A stretch of 64,000 nucleotides of DNA from Rubricoccus sp038746605. Lineage in GTDB: Bacteria; Bacteroidota; Rhodothermia; Rhodothermales; Rubricoccaceae. Location of the stretch: the NCBI GenBank assembly GCA_038746605.1, contig JBCDKM010000012.1, positions 74,304 to 138,303 of the forward strand. The letters run 5' to 3'. Shown piece by piece: positions 32,731-42,396 of this stretch. The notes under the pieces are model-generated. The model was not told where the DNA came from. It did not search any database and saw nothing but the letters and a program-made list of their open reading frames with translations. The position numbers and the translations under genes are program-made. Every line of letters begins with the position of its first letter. Position 1 is the stretch's first letter.

Positions 32731-33267
32731 ATGCAGAGCCTCTGGAAGAGCCTTCTCGGTGGATCCAGCACCGCCGAGACCGACGTGCTCCAGAACATCC
32801 CCCTCTTCGAGGACCTCTCCTCTAGAGAGTTGGATGCGGTCCGGCGCCTGTTGCATCGGCGCGAATACGTCGCGGGCGAGTCCATCTTCGTGCAAGGCGA
32901 ACCGGGCCTCGGGATGTACATCATCGAGCGAGGCGCTGTCTCTATCCAGTCCGAGCCGAGCGGTCGCGAGCTCGTCGAGCTGACCGACGGCGATTTCTTC
33001 GGCGAGATCGCCCTTCTCAACGAGGTAATCCGGACGGCTACGGCCCGCGCGAAGACAGACTGCACGCTGCTCAGCCTCTTTCAACCGGATCTCCTCGCGC
33101 TACTCGACCGCAACTCGCGCCTGGGCGTCAAGGTGCTGCTCGCGCTCGCGCGCCTCGTAGGCCTCCGCCTCGTGGAAGTCTCGGACGAGGTGGAAGACCT
33201 GACGCGGAAGTGCGAAGAGTTGCAGGGAGGAGCGGACGGTCCGGCGGATGTCGTCCCGGCCTCTTAG
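32731..33267 (+). CDS. Cyclic nucleotide-binding domain protein
   Basis: 178 residues with a single CNB domain (about 20-140) and no DNA-binding domain. The phosphate-binding cassette DFFGEIALLNEVIRTATARA has the expected Gly-Glu and Arg. A C-terminal helix (about 135-165, VEVSDEVEDLTRKCEEL) could dimerise. Its last 20 bp overlap the start of the AI-2E permease gene, so the two are coupled. Likely reader of cAMP or cGMP; the REC-cyclase at 4095 is the only cyclase in the window, but a link is speculative. Confidence 0.88.
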   Translation: MQSLWKSLLGGSSTAETDVLQNIPLFEDLSSRELDAVRRLLHRREYVAGESIFVQGEPGLGMYIIERGAVSIQSEPSGRELVELTDGDFFGEIALLNEVIRTATARAKTDCTLLSLFQPDLLALLDRNSRLGVKVLLALARLVGLRLVEVSDEVEDLTRKCEELQGGADGPADVVPAS

Positions 33268-34324
33268 CTCCCTCGCCCCACCGGCCTACCGGCCCCCAGA
33301 GAAGACCGGGCACCTCGGTGGCGCGACGGCCTTCGTCATCCTCGCAGGGGTCATCTCGCTCGTGTTCGTGGCGCCGGGCATCGCGGCGCTCGCGGTCGTC
33401 GCGGGTGTGATCGCGTACCTGCTGCTACCGCTCGTCGACCGGCTGGAGCGGAAGGGTGCCACACGCACGATGGCCGCCTGGGTCGTTTTCGTCGGGCTGT
33501 TACTCGTGCTCGGCCTGCTGATGGCCTTCGGTGCGCCCATCCTGCTGGAACAGGGACAGGCGCTCCAGAGCAAATGGGTCTCTGGCGAGATCCCCCGCCT
33601 CCTTGCCGAGGCGGAAGCGGACCTCGCGCAGAAGATGCCTCTCGTGGAGCCCGGCGAACTCGGCCTCGTGGAGTCGATCCGCACGGCGACCGCCGGAGAC
33701 AATCAGCCGCTCGTGGTCTACGCCCCCGCCGCGATGGAGGCCATCGGCAACGCTATCCTGGTCCCGTTCGTGGTGTTCGCGCTACTCAAGGACGGACCGC
33801 GCATCCGCAAGAGCCTCCTCAGCCTCGTGCCGAACCGCACGTTCGAGTTCGCGATGGGCGTCGTCTACAAGATCGACGCGCACCTGGGCGGCTACTTGCG
33901 CGGGCAGGCCATCGTAGCCGTCTTCGTCGGTGCGACGACCGCGCTGGGGCTGTGGGCGCTCGGCGTGGAGTACTACCTCGTGCTCGGCATCGTAACCGGC
34001 ATCGCCAACTTCGTCCCGTACGTGGGCTTCGTGGTCTCGTGCGTTCTCGCGCTGGCCGTCTCTGTTCTCACATCGGACGGGTTTACGCAGGCCACGGGCG
34101 TCTTCGTGCTCTTCGTGTTTCTGCAGATCCTGGAAAACGCTGCCCTCCAGCCGTGGATCACAGGCAAGAACGTCTCGCTGCACCCGGCCCTCGTGCTCGG
34201 CGCCATCCTCGTAGGTGGGAAGGTCGGCGGCGTCCTCGGGATGGCACTCGCCGTGCCCGCCGCCGCCGTGATCAAGGTGGTCGTCGTCGAGACCGTCGTG
34301 AACCTCCGCCGCTTCCATTTCTGA
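33248..34324 (+). CDS. AI-2E family transporter (UPF0118)
   Basis: 358 residues with about seven or eight membrane helices: two at the N-terminus (FVILAGVISLVFVAPGIAALAVVAGVIAYLLL; VVFVGLLLVLGLLMAF), a middle soluble stretch (about 100-150), then AIVAVFVGATTALGLWAL, VLGIVTGIANFVPYVG and the terminal cluster ending VVVETVVNLRRF. The NFVPYVG motif is typical of the family. The start at 33248 overlaps the upstream CNB gene. Substrate unknown; members export small signals or ions. Confidence 0.9.
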   Translation: MSSRPLSSLAPPAYRPPEKTGHLGGATAFVILAGVISLVFVAPGIAALAVVAGVIAYLLLPLVDRLERKGATRTMAAWVVFVGLLLVLGLLMAFGAPILLEQGQALQSKWVSGEIPRLLAEAEADLAQKMPLVEPGELGLVESIRTATAGDNQPLVVYAPAAMEAIGNAILVPFVVFALLKDGPRIRKSLLSLVPNRTFEFAMGVVYKIDAHLGGYLRGQAIVAVFVGATTALGLWALGVEYYLVLGIVTGIANFVPYVGFVVSCVLALAVSVLTSDGFTQATGVFVLFVFLQILENAALQPWITGKNVSLHPALVLGAILVGGKVGGVLGMALAVPAAAVIKVVVVETVVNLRRFHF

Positions 34325-34381
34325 CCGGGACGGACGGGTACCGAATGCCCAGTACGTCGCCCTTCTCCTGTAGCTTCCCGC

Positions 34382-35227
34382 ATGTCTGCCGACGCCTCCC
34401 ACGCCCGCCTCACTGTCCGCTTCTGGGGCGTGCGCGGCTCGCTCCCGACGCCTCGTGAGGGCCACCTCGGCGTGGGGGGCAACACGACGTGCGTGGAGGT
34501 GCGCGGTCCCTCCGGCACCGTCGCGATGCTGGACGCCGGAACGGGTGCGCGAGACCTGGGCGTCGCCCTGGCAGCAGAGGCTGGAGGCGCCCCTATTGAC
34601 CTGGACATTCTCTTCTCCCACTTCCACTGGGACCATCTACAGGGCCTGCCCTTCTTCGCGCCGATCTACGGTGAAGGCAACACCCTCACGATGCACGCCG
34701 TGGCCGGAGACGGGGAGATCATGCGCGTCATGGGCGGCCAGATGCAGCATCCGTTCTTCCCGGTGCCGTTCGAGGAACTCCGCGCGACCGTCCGCCCTGC
34801 GCCGGAACAAATGGGGCGCCCGTTCACCATCGGCGGGATGAAGGTGACGCCGTTTCCGCTCCACCACCCGCAGGGCAGCACAGGCTACCGGTTCGAGGCC
34901 GAGGGTGCGGTCTTCGTCTACGCCACGGATTATGAGCACGGCGACCCCGACGCTGAGGCCGCCCTCCTGGAAGGTGCGCGAGGCGCAGACCTTTTCTACT
35001 CCGACGCTCAGTACACACCCGACGAGTACGAGCTGCGCCGAGGCTGGGGCCATACCACGTGGGAACAAGCCGTCCGTATCGCCGCCGAGGCGGAGGTAGG
35101 CCACCTCGTGCTCTCCCACCACGACCCCTCCCACGACGACGCAGCGCTGGAACGCATTCTCGCCAAGGCCCGCGAGCGCTTCCCGAACACGGACCTCGCC
35201 CGCGAAGGCGACACGATCTGTTTGTGA
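34382..35227 (+). CDS. Metallo-beta-lactamase-fold hydrolase (PhnP/cyclic-phosphodiesterase-like)
   Basis: 281 residues. FWGVRGSLPTP at the N-terminus, VGGNTTCVEV and the zinc motif H80-x-H82-x-D84-H85 (SHFHWDH), plus ATDYEHGD, DLFYSDAQY and LVLSHHDP supply the remaining metal ligands. The N-terminal WGVRGS signature is typical of a subgroup close to PhnP and cyclic-nucleotide phosphodiesterases. Substrate not determined. Cytosolic, apparently monocistronic. Confidence 0.88.
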   Translation: MSADASHARLTVRFWGVRGSLPTPREGHLGVGGNTTCVEVRGPSGTVAMLDAGTGARDLGVALAAEAGGAPIDLDILFSHFHWDHLQGLPFFAPIYGEGNTLTMHAVAGDGEIMRVMGGQMQHPFFPVPFEELRATVRPAPEQMGRPFTIGGMKVTPFPLHHPQGSTGYRFEAEGAVFVYATDYEHGDPDAEAALLEGARGADLFYSDAQYTPDEYELRRGWGHTTWEQAVRIAAEAEVGHLVLSHHDPSHDDAALERILAKARERFPNTDLAREGDTICL

Positions 35228-35441
35228 CAGAGTGATCGCGCCCGCCTCGGGCAGTCACTGGACCCAGCCGCTTTCCCCACGCCACTCCCGAGGTGGGGAA
35301 ACTCAGGCCCGGCGCTGGTCCGCGAGACCGCACTGGAGTCTCCCACCTCGACGATCTCTCCCTGGGTGGCCGAAGTAGGGCAGGGATGGTCCCGTCGCGG
35401 CGCCTACGACGCATGAGGGAGAGAACCATCTCCTGATCGCC

Positions 35442-35948
35442 ATGCGATGCTCCCTCGCGCTTCTCGCGCTCCTCGTCTTCACCTCCACAGCCGCTCTCGC
35501 TCAATCGGAACGCGGTGGAAAGGCCGAGGTCCCTGCCCCCGACAAGCTCGGCAACTTCGAGATCCAGGACCTGATGGTCCGCATCACGTACGCCAACGAC
35601 ACGCAAGACGCCCGTGGTGTACCGGCCCAAGTCACCGTGAGACCGCTCGAAGGAGACCGTCTGGAGACTCCCCGCCTCTATCTCGGTGGTGCCCTGGGCG
35701 ACGAAATCCGCACCATCGAGTTGCGCCCGAGTGACGACGGAACCCTCGTTGGAGAGGGGATGCTTCCCCCGCTCTCTCAGGTCGAGGCGTTTCACCTCCG
35801 CATGGACCGGGAGGGGAAGAACGGTCTCACCATCGGGATGCCGCCGAACGTCCGTGAGGACTTCGAGGGCGGCGCGCGAGGCGAAGGCATCAAGATCGAG
35901 ATCTCGATGGACTGGCCGCTCGACGTGGACATCGTGATCGAGACCTGA
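35442..35948 (+). CDS. Secreted protein of unknown function
   Basis: 168 residues with a signal peptide (MRCSLALLALLVFTSTAALAQ) and a beta-rich mature domain (GNFEIQDLMVRITYAN; PAQVTVRPLEGDRLE; IKIEISMDWPLDVDIVIE). No Cys in the mature part and no recognised family. The end converges with the pullulanase-like gene across two nested hairpins. Confidence 0.75.
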   Translation: MRCSLALLALLVFTSTAALAQSERGGKAEVPAPDKLGNFEIQDLMVRITYANDTQDARGVPAQVTVRPLEGDRLETPRLYLGGALGDEIRTIELRPSDDGTLVGEGMLPPLSQVEAFHLRMDREGKNGLTIGMPPNVREDFEGGARGEGIKIEISMDWPLDVDIVIET

Positions 35949-36007
35949 GCCCATTCGGTCGGCGGCCGTCCTCGGAGCCAACCGCCCGGCCGAACGGCTC
36001 ACTCGCT

Positions 36008-36049
36008 GTGCCCGCCTCGGGGCCTCCATGGGGAGACCGAGGCGGGCAC
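36008..36049. repeat. Dispersed palindrome, long-loop copy; bidirectional terminator
   Basis: GTGCCCGCCTCGG and its exact complement CCGAGGCGGGCAC flank a 16-nt loop: a 13-bp stem between the convergent genes ending at 35948 and 36058. Just upstream (about 35947-36001) is a second, imperfect stem (GAGCC, TTCGG ... CCGAA, GGCTC). Confidence 0.8.
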
Positions 36050-36057
36050 CGTCATGT

Positions 36058-38889
36058 CTACTGGCGTACCCAGATCTGAGCGCTCTTCGGCGCGAGATCT
36101 CGGCTCACCGTCCCGCCGAAGCCAACCACCTCGCCGACACCCGCCGGGTTCGACGTACCCCCATTCGCGTCTGAAATCGCGACGGGAAGCCACGTACCGT
36201 CCACTCCGTCCAGCGTGATCTCAGCGGTCGCATCTCCGGTGTTGACCATCGTGAGTACCCGGTCGCCCACGATCCAGCCGAGCGCCTGCCCATTCTCCGG
36301 CTCGAAGAAGCGGACGTGACCTTCGGGCACCTCGGTCCCGATGCGGAAGACCTTGCCTGCCTCGCTCAGCCGGAGATCGATGAGGCCCTTCCACCAGTCG
36401 TGCATGGAGACGTAGTCCACCGGGCCGTCTGCCCAGCCGACGGCCTCCCAATCGTACTGGTTGGCCGAGCGGAGATTGTAGGTATCGCCCCGGCCCTTGA
36501 TGTAGATCGGCGCGATCTCCATCTCCGTCCGCACGAGTTCACCGCCGAGCGCCTCGGGGAGCGGCGCGAGACCCTTCGACTTCGCGATCTCTGTCCCGCC
36601 ATGAATCACGATGGGCCCGAGGCTCGTCATCAACAGCGCCGCTGCGATCCGCATTTCCGGCTCAAGGACCCCCTCGCGCCCGTCCCATGCACAGTCGCCA
36701 GACTGGCAACGGGCGAAGCGGTCGGCCAGCGCCCAGTTGTCGTGGATGTCGAGGTAGTTGATGCCCGCGTTCGGGGTCGGCTCCTCGGGGTAGTCGTTGG
36801 CGATGCCTCGCATGGTGGCCTCGCGCGCCTCGGTGTCTCCACCGGCGAAGCCGCGCGTGGCAGGGTCAGGGGCGGGGTGGTCGCCGGGTGAGCCCTTGAA
36901 CGCGTTGCGGGCGTCGTCTTGGAAGAAGGTGATCGGAGAGTCGATCTTGTACCAGTCCCAGTCGGGGTTCGCCTCGTAATCGGGGTCGTTGGAGCCGATC
37001 CAGGGCTCGCCGTAGATGAGCACGTCCTCACCCAGTTCGGACTGGATCCACTCTAGCGTTTGCTGGTCGGTCTGGCCCGCGAGGTCGATGCGGAAGCCGT
37101 CGACGCCGAAGACCTCCACCCAATGACGAAGTTGGTCGAGGAGCCAGCGCTGCGTCATCGGCCGGTTCTCGCTCTTGACCTCGTTACCGAAGACACCGAT
37201 GTGGTTGCCGTCTTCGTCCAGGCGGTAGTAGTAGTGCTTGTCGATGCCGTTGAAGGTGAGCGTCTGGAGTTGACCCTCCATGTCCTCGCCCGTGTGGTTG
37301 AAGACCACATCGATGAGGACGGCCATGCCGCGCTGGTGGAGGGCGTCCACGAGGTCGCGGAAGCGCTCACGCTCGCGGCCGGGCTCATCGCCTACGGAGC
37401 GGAAGCGAGACTCCACCGCGAAGGCGTGTGTGGTGCGATAGCCCCACTGGTAGTTCTCTAGCGCGATGCCTTGCTCCTGCATGAACGGGTCATCCTCGAA
37501 GGCGGCCTGCCAGTCCTCATCGGGATAGTGCAGATACTCCTGGACCGGCATGAGGTGGACGGTGTTGATGCCGAGGCGCTCCAGGTAGTCCAGTCCGATG
37601 GGCTCGCCGCGTAAGTTGACGAGGCCAGGCAGCGCGAACATCTCCAGCGCTCCGGCGCCCGCCCCGACCGGCAGACGGTCCGTGAAGTCCTGCAGGTGGA
37701 CCTCGTAGGCGACCACGTCCTCCATCGCGGGACGTCCGCCTCTCACCGGAGTGGGGGGATCGAAGGTGTCTCTCCAGATGCGCGAGCGCCCCCACGAATC
37801 ATCGCTCACGAGGGCATAGGGGTCCGAGACGCGCGATCCGGTCTGGTTGGTGAAGTGCGAGCCAGGGCCATCGGGACCGAAGACGGAGAAGTCATACCAC
37901 TGGCCGGGCGGATAGCCTTGGCCGCTCCACGTCCAAACGCCTGTCTCGCCTCGGACCATGACCTCACTGGAGACCTGGGGCCCCACGCGGTCCGCGTAGA
38001 AGTGGACCGTGACAGAGTCGGCGCGGGGCGCGAAGAGCCGGACGACGGTCTCCAGGCGCAGCGCCGCACACTGTGGGCAGGTGTCCACGACGCGGGCACC
38101 GAGCGGTCCGGCATCTGCGAGATCGCGCCAGAGGCCATCGAAGCGGGCCATCGCACGGATCGGGCGGGGCTGGCCGGGCACTGTCACCTCGACGTAGTGA
38201 ACCTGATTGGTTTCCATCCGGGTAGGCCGCAGGTCCGGCGCGAAGGCGTCTCCACCACTCGCGTCTTCCGGGTGGCCGGGCACGAGGAGAGCCGTCGCCG
38301 CCCCATTGGGGATCACCGTCGCGACGGGAATCTCGGTGCCGTCCCAGCGGATGATCCGGTACGCGTCCGGGTTCGTCGGTCTCGTGAGGTCATCGCCCGT
38401 GATCTCCACCCAGATGCTCCGCTCGCCGCGCAACTCCGCCACGAGCCGGGCGGGCGCGATGCCATAGAGAAAGACGAGGTTGCCCGCCTCGGCGTTGGGC
38501 GCGGCGGCTGGCGGATCCAGCCAGCGCCCGGCGTCCACGCGGAACTTGAACGGCGTCGCCGGGCCGACCTCGGTGTACTCCGGGTTGGCGACCGCGAGCG
38601 TAAAGAGGCCGTCGGCTGTCGGCTGGAGGGTCCAGGCGGCATCGTCCATGTCGGTGCTCCACCCCCGGAAGGCACCCGTCACGACGACTCGCTCAGGTGC
38701 CTCCAGGCCATAGAGTGCCGGATCGAAGACGAAGACGGTTTCGTCACCTCGGAGAGCGTAGCCCTGGGCACGCTCGTCGGCGGACAGGGTCGGCGCGGTA
38801 TCCGAGGCGGGCGCCCCGGTCGGCTGGGCGGTGGGCTCGGACACGGCGCAGGCGGCGAGAATCGGGAGGAGGGCGAGAAGGCGAAGCAT
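36058..38889 (-). CDS. pulA: Pullulanase-type GH13 glycoside hydrolase, lipoprotein
   Basis: 943 residues with a lipoprotein signal (LLALLPILAACAVS, Cys14). Two N-terminal beta-sandwich modules (about 45-330, CBM48/starch-binding-like, ERVVVTGAFRGWSTDM) precede a GH13 barrel: YQWGYRTTH, DVVFNHTGE, nucleophile D602 in DGFRIDLAG, acid/base E628 in LIYGEPW, and DIHDNWALADR. The YQWGY box resembles the YNWGY of type I pullulanases, so alpha-1,6 debranching of pullulan, starch or glycogen at the outer membrane is most likely. No susC/susD pair is adjacent. Confidence 0.9.
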   Translation of the reverse strand: MLRLLALLPILAACAVSEPTAQPTGAPASDTAPTLSADERAQGYALRGDETVFVFDPALYGLEAPERVVVTGAFRGWSTDMDDAAWTLQPTADGLFTLAVANPEYTEVGPATPFKFRVDAGRWLDPPAAAPNAEAGNLVFLYGIAPARLVAELRGERSIWVEITGDDLTRPTNPDAYRIIRWDGTEIPVATVIPNGAATALLVPGHPEDASGGDAFAPDLRPTRMETNQVHYVEVTVPGQPRPIRAMARFDGLWRDLADAGPLGARVVDTCPQCAALRLETVVRLFAPRADSVTVHFYADRVGPQVSSEVMVRGETGVWTWSGQGYPPGQWYDFSVFGPDGPGSHFTNQTGSRVSDPYALVSDDSWGRSRIWRDTFDPPTPVRGGRPAMEDVVAYEVHLQDFTDRLPVGAGAGALEMFALPGLVNLRGEPIGLDYLERLGINTVHLMPVQEYLHYPDEDWQAAFEDDPFMQEQGIALENYQWGYRTTHAFAVESRFRSVGDEPGRERERFRDLVDALHQRGMAVLIDVVFNHTGEDMEGQLQTLTFNGIDKHYYYRLDEDGNHIGVFGNEVKSENRPMTQRWLLDQLRHWVEVFGVDGFRIDLAGQTDQQTLEWIQSELGEDVLIYGEPWIGSNDPDYEANPDWDWYKIDSPITFFQDDARNAFKGSPGDHPAPDPATRGFAGGDTEAREATMRGIANDYPEEPTPNAGINYLDIHDNWALADRFARCQSGDCAWDGREGVLEPEMRIAAALLMTSLGPIVIHGGTEIAKSKGLAPLPEALGGELVRTEMEIAPIYIKGRGDTYNLRSANQYDWEAVGWADGPVDYVSMHDWWKGLIDLRLSEAGKVFRIGTEVPEGHVRFFEPENGQALGWIVGDRVLTMVNTGDATAEITLDGVDGTWLPVAISDANGGTSNPAGVGEVVGFGGTVSRDLAPKSAQIWVRQ

Positions 38890-39013
38890 GGGCGCAGAGA
38901 CAAGCTGAGAACGAAAGTAAGCGCTTCCACAACCCAGTACTCGAAGCCGATCCGAATCTAATGTTGTTTTTTTAGCACCCGATCGCTACTCTGTGATTCC
39001 TCCCCTCACTGCC

Positions 39014-39625
39014 ATGCCTCGCCTCCTCTGCCTCGCGCTGTTTCTCGCCTCCGCCAGCGCCTCTGCCCAAGACCTCACTGTCACCTTCGCCTTCCCTCCC
39101 GGCGCATCCCCCGAGGTGGACGAGGCTCTCCTCGCCGGACCGAACGTCGTGCAGGCGTACGAACTCGACATCGACGGCGACGGGTGGACGGAGCATCTGG
39201 TCCTTTCGTTCGTGCCACGCGAGGACACGCCGGAGCACGCGAGCCTCAACAACTTCGTCGCGAGCACGCACGAGGCCTTCCTTCAGCGGCTTCCTGACCG
39301 CAGGATCTCCTCTATCGCAGTCGACGTGGCGGACAACCCGCTAGCGCGCGAGGGCTTTCCGTTTGCGGCGTATGGCTTCTACCGCCCCGTCCCCGAAGGC
39401 TCCCCGCCCGTCTGCGACAGTGCCGCACTGTTTTTCGAGTCGGCCGAAGGGTTCTGGACTCTCTCGTGGAACGCTCCTCGCGGCTGGCTTCGTGGCGACC
39501 TCAGCGCCGCATTCGGGCTCATCGAGAACATGACGCTGGAGCCTGTCGAGGCTACGTTCGCGATCATCGTGGAGGACGCAGAGCCGTTCGTCTTCGACCG
39601 GAGCCAGTTGGCTCGCGTGCGCTGA
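39014..39625 (+). CDS. Secreted protein of unknown function
   Basis: 203 residues. The ATG at 39014 gives a signal peptide (MPRLLCLALFLASASASAQ); an upstream GTG is less natural. The mature domain is mixed alpha/beta (DLTVTFAFPPGASPEVD; YELDIDGDGWTEHLVLSF; FVFDRSQLARV) with one free Cys. DIDGDGWTEHL looks like a loop-type calcium-binding motif. No family recognised. Confidence 0.75.
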   Translation: MPRLLCLALFLASASASAQDLTVTFAFPPGASPEVDEALLAGPNVVQAYELDIDGDGWTEHLVLSFVPREDTPEHASLNNFVASTHEAFLQRLPDRRISSIAVDVADNPLAREGFPFAAYGFYRPVPEGSPPVCDSAALFFESAEGFWTLSWNAPRGWLRGDLSAAFGLIENMTLEPVEATFAIIVEDAEPFVFDRSQLARVR

Positions 39626-39878
39626 GCCTGTCGGTCTGGTCAGAGCGTGAAGATGAGGGCGCACGTTGCGCTCCTGTGGCCCGTTGCCCTCCCTTCAGCG
39701 CGACGACTCGGTCCGCCTCGGTGCTATCGCGGGAGAACTGGCGCGGCGAGGACGGGGAGCGTGCCTACGCCCGACGCGATTGCTGCACGGGCGACCCAAC
39801 GAGAAACGGGCGCGCAGGCCGTAGCCCACGCACCCGCTTTGCTCCCGGTCTCACACCGGGACCGGCGGCCACCGGATC

Positions 39879-41159
39879 CTAGAACTCGGAGGGAAGCAGC
39901 ACGGCGTCGATGGCGTGGATCACGCCGTTGCCTACGATCACATCCGGCACCTGCACGATGGCGCTGGACTGAGCGCCCTCGATGGTGATCGTGCCTCCTG
40001 CGATGTCGATCTTCAACGCCTCGTCCGTGAGGAGCGTCAGGACGTTCTGGTCATCCGAGAGGCTGGAAGAGGGCGCGAAGGCCGACACGACGTGGTAGCG
40101 CAGGATGTTCTCCAGTTGCGAGTTGTTGAGGCTACCCGCGCCAGCGTCCGCGAAGGCCTGATTGCTCGGCGCGAAGACGGTCAGAGGGCCTTCGCCGCGA
40201 AGAGCACCCGCGAGACCTGCATCGCCCGCAGCCTGCACGAGGCTGCTGAAGCCGAGCAACTGCGCCGCATCCACGATATCGATCGGACCGACGAGGACAT
40301 CCTCCACGACGTGCACCACGCCGTTGTCTGCGTTCACATTCGGCGCGGTGACGCGGATGCCGTCCACGAACACACCCTCGTTGTTGACCGTGACCTCGAG
40401 TTGCTCGCCCTGGAGCGTGGTCAGCATCTGGCCGTTCGAGAGGTCCGAAGCGAAGAACTCACCCGGGACGACGTGGTACTTGAGGAGTTCGTCGAGTTGG
40501 ATGGCGTCGCCCAGGATAGCGGTCAGGAGGGGACCGTTGACGTTGTCGAAGGCGTCGTTGGTCGGCGCGAAGACCGTGAATGGTCCCTCCTCGGCGAGTG
40601 CGTCGACGAGGTTCGCCGTGCCGAGAGCCGAAACGAGGGTGCTCAAGCTCGGCGTTCCTGTCGCGAGCGTCGGGATGTCATCCGGAAAGGCGATCACCGA
40701 GCCCACGACGTGCACGATCCCGTTCGATGCCTCCACGTTGGGCATCTCAACGATGGCGTCATTGATGCGCACCGTGCCCCCCTCGATGGAGACGGTCAAC
40801 TGCTCGCCTTCCAGGGTGGTCAGGATCTGTCCGTTCGAGAGATCGGAGGCGGCGAACCGGCCTGGGACGACGTGGTAGGTCAGGACCTTCGTGAGCTCTG
40901 CCTTGTCGTTGAGTAGCTGGTCTAGGGCACCATCCGGGAGTCCATCGAAGGCCGCGTTGGTCGGCGCGAAGACCGTGAACGGCCCGTCGTCCTGGAGGTC
41001 GTCGTCCAGGTCGGCGGCATCGAGTGCCGTGACGAGCGTACTCAGGCTCGGCGTGTCGATGGCGACACCGGTGATGGTGGCATCAGCGGGGTCCGGGTCC
41101 GCGGAGTCGCACGCGGAGAGGAGGAGGAGAGGAAGGAGGAGAAGGGCGAATCGCGACAT
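39879..41159 (-). CDS. Lipoprotein with three fasciclin (FAS1) domains
   Basis: 426 residues with a lipoprotein signal (LLLLPLLLLSACDS, Cys15). Three tandem FAS1 repeats (about 30-155, 160-290, 295-425), each with PSLSTLVTAL, GPFTVFAPTNAAFD, LLKYHVVPG and NGVVHVVEDV-like H1/H2 boxes. Fasciclin domains mediate cell-surface adhesion. The start at 41159 follows the signal peptide; the longer open frame is spurious. Confidence 0.92.
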   Translation of the reverse strand: MSRFALLLLPLLLLSACDSADPDPADATITGVAIDTPSLSTLVTALDAADLDDDLQDDGPFTVFAPTNAAFDGLPDGALDQLLNDKAELTKVLTYHVVPGRFAASDLSNGQILTTLEGEQLTVSIEGGTVRINDAIVEMPNVEASNGIVHVVGSVIAFPDDIPTLATGTPSLSTLVSALGTANLVDALAEEGPFTVFAPTNDAFDNVNGPLLTAILGDAIQLDELLKYHVVPGEFFASDLSNGQMLTTLQGEQLEVTVNNEGVFVDGIRVTAPNVNADNGVVHVVEDVLVGPIDIVDAAQLLGFSSLVQAAGDAGLAGALRGEGPLTVFAPSNQAFADAGAGSLNNSQLENILRYHVVSAFAPSSSLSDDQNVLTLLTDEALKIDIAGGTITIEGAQSSAIVQVPDVIVGNGVIHAIDAVLLPSEF

Positions 41160-41271
41160 GGAGAAGGGGAGTGAGGTGGGAATCGTCTGCGATACCCGCC
41201 AGCCGGAGGGTCGTGACCAGTGGCCCCGTGCCCTTTGCATCTGCTTCATTGGCCGTGTCTGCCCCGTCTGC

Positions 41272-41291
41272 CCGCCTCGGCACCGAGGCGG
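41272..41291. repeat. Dispersed palindrome copy
   Basis: CCGCCTCGG, CA, CCGAGGCGG, 80 bp beyond the stop of the J-domain gene and 113 bp upstream of the fasciclin start. Confidence 0.8.
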
Positions 41292-41370
41292 AAGACGTCA
41301 GAGACCTCTTCTTCTCTCGAAGAGGGATGCCCCTCCGTGCACCCGATGGGCATATCCTCGCGAGGAGGGG

Positions 41371-41847
41371 CTACTCCCCTTCCGGGACCGGGCCAAAGAC
41401 GCAGCGGTACTGCCGATCCCGCAGAGAGACGACCCATACGCCGAAAGCGGGCGTGGTCTCGGTCGCCTCGGCAGTCGCCTTGCAGGTGCCACCGGGCGGA
41501 GGCGCTGTGCCCGGTCGCCACCCCTGGGGAAGCGCACGGGCCTCGTAGGTCACGGTTTCCTTGCCCTCGCGCGTCCGGTCGAGGCGGACAGGGCAGGTGG
41601 GAAAGACGCGGGGATCGAGCCCTCCAGCGTAGGGGGACGTAGGTGTCTGAGGTGCCCAGAGGCCCCGGGCGCGCTCCAGGTCTTCTGTTAGCGTACCGTA
41701 GGCTGCATGGACGCGCTGGAAGGCGGCAGCCGAGCCGCCTGCGTCCGGGTGGGTCTCGCGCGCGAGACGCCGGAAGGCCCGCCGGACATCCTGTGGGCGG
41801 GCGTCGTACGGGAGGGCGAGGGTGCGGAAGGGGTCGGGGCCGTCCAC
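41371..41847 (-). CDS. J-domain (DnaJ-like) protein
   Basis: 158 residues. The N-terminal J domain (about 5-60) has the HPD motif at residues 33-35 (RETHPDAGG) and typical helices (DVRRAFRRLAR). The C-terminal 90 residues are unrelated to DnaJ: no G/F or zinc domain, with two Cys (GGTCKAT, QYRCVF). A co-chaperone recruiting DnaK to an unknown client. Confidence 0.85.
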   Translation of the reverse strand: MDGPDPFRTLALPYDARPQDVRRAFRRLARETHPDAGGSAAAFQRVHAAYGTLTEDLERARGLWAPQTPTSPYAGGLDPRVFPTCPVRLDRTREGKETVTYEARALPQGWRPGTAPPPGGTCKATAEATETTPAFGVWVVSLRDRQYRCVFGPVPEGE

Positions 41848-42095
41848 AGTAGGCGGTCGAGAGCGGGAGTGTCCACCGGAGGTCGCGGCGGGAGTTCCAG
41901 CCTCACAGGCTCTTCCTTTCTCCTCGGCGACGGCCTGATTCTGCCGACACCAGCACTCTTCGGTCGAGATGGGTAGACTGGCGCCCTCGCGGTGTGTGGA
42001 CGCGCATCCGCCCCAGCGCCCTCCATCACACGGTACGGGTCCGGGAAGAGAACCTCCGCCGCCGATTCGGCTCCGACCGTTCGCAGCCGCTTCTC

Positions 42096-42329
42096 ATGTT
42101 ACCGAGCCTCCAACTTCTACTCGGAATCGCGATGGTCGGAGCCCCGACCCTGTATGTCACGGCCCTCGTCTGGCGCTTCGTGAAGAAGGCCAATCAATAC
42201 CCCGAAGGTCGCGCCGGGTATACTCAGGCCCGCCTGGACGAGCCTGAGAACGCCGAGTGGACACAGGACGACGTGCTCGCGTCCAAGGGAAAGATCGGGA
42301 TCGGCCTCGCGTCCTTCGCGCTGGGTTGA
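42096..42329 (+). CDS. Small membrane protein
   Basis: 77 residues, starting MLPSLQLLLGIAMVG at 42096 rather than the longer frame. One N-terminal membrane helix (about 3-26), a charged middle (FVKKANQYPEGRAGYTQARLDEPENAEW) and a short hydrophobic end (IGIGLASFALG). No known family. Confidence 0.55.
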   Translation: MLPSLQLLLGIAMVGAPTLYVTALVWRFVKKANQYPEGRAGYTQARLDEPENAEWTQDDVLASKGKIGIGLASFALG

Positions 42330-42370
42330 GCACAGATTGCAGAGGCCCTCAGCCGCATGTAGAGTTTCCT

Positions 42371-42391
42371 CCGCCTCCGCACCGAGGTGGG
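42371..42391. repeat. Dispersed palindrome, decayed copy
   Basis: CCGCCTCCG, CA, CCGAGGTGG with two mismatches, between convergent genes. Confidence 0.6.
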
Positions 42392-42396
42392 CAGAC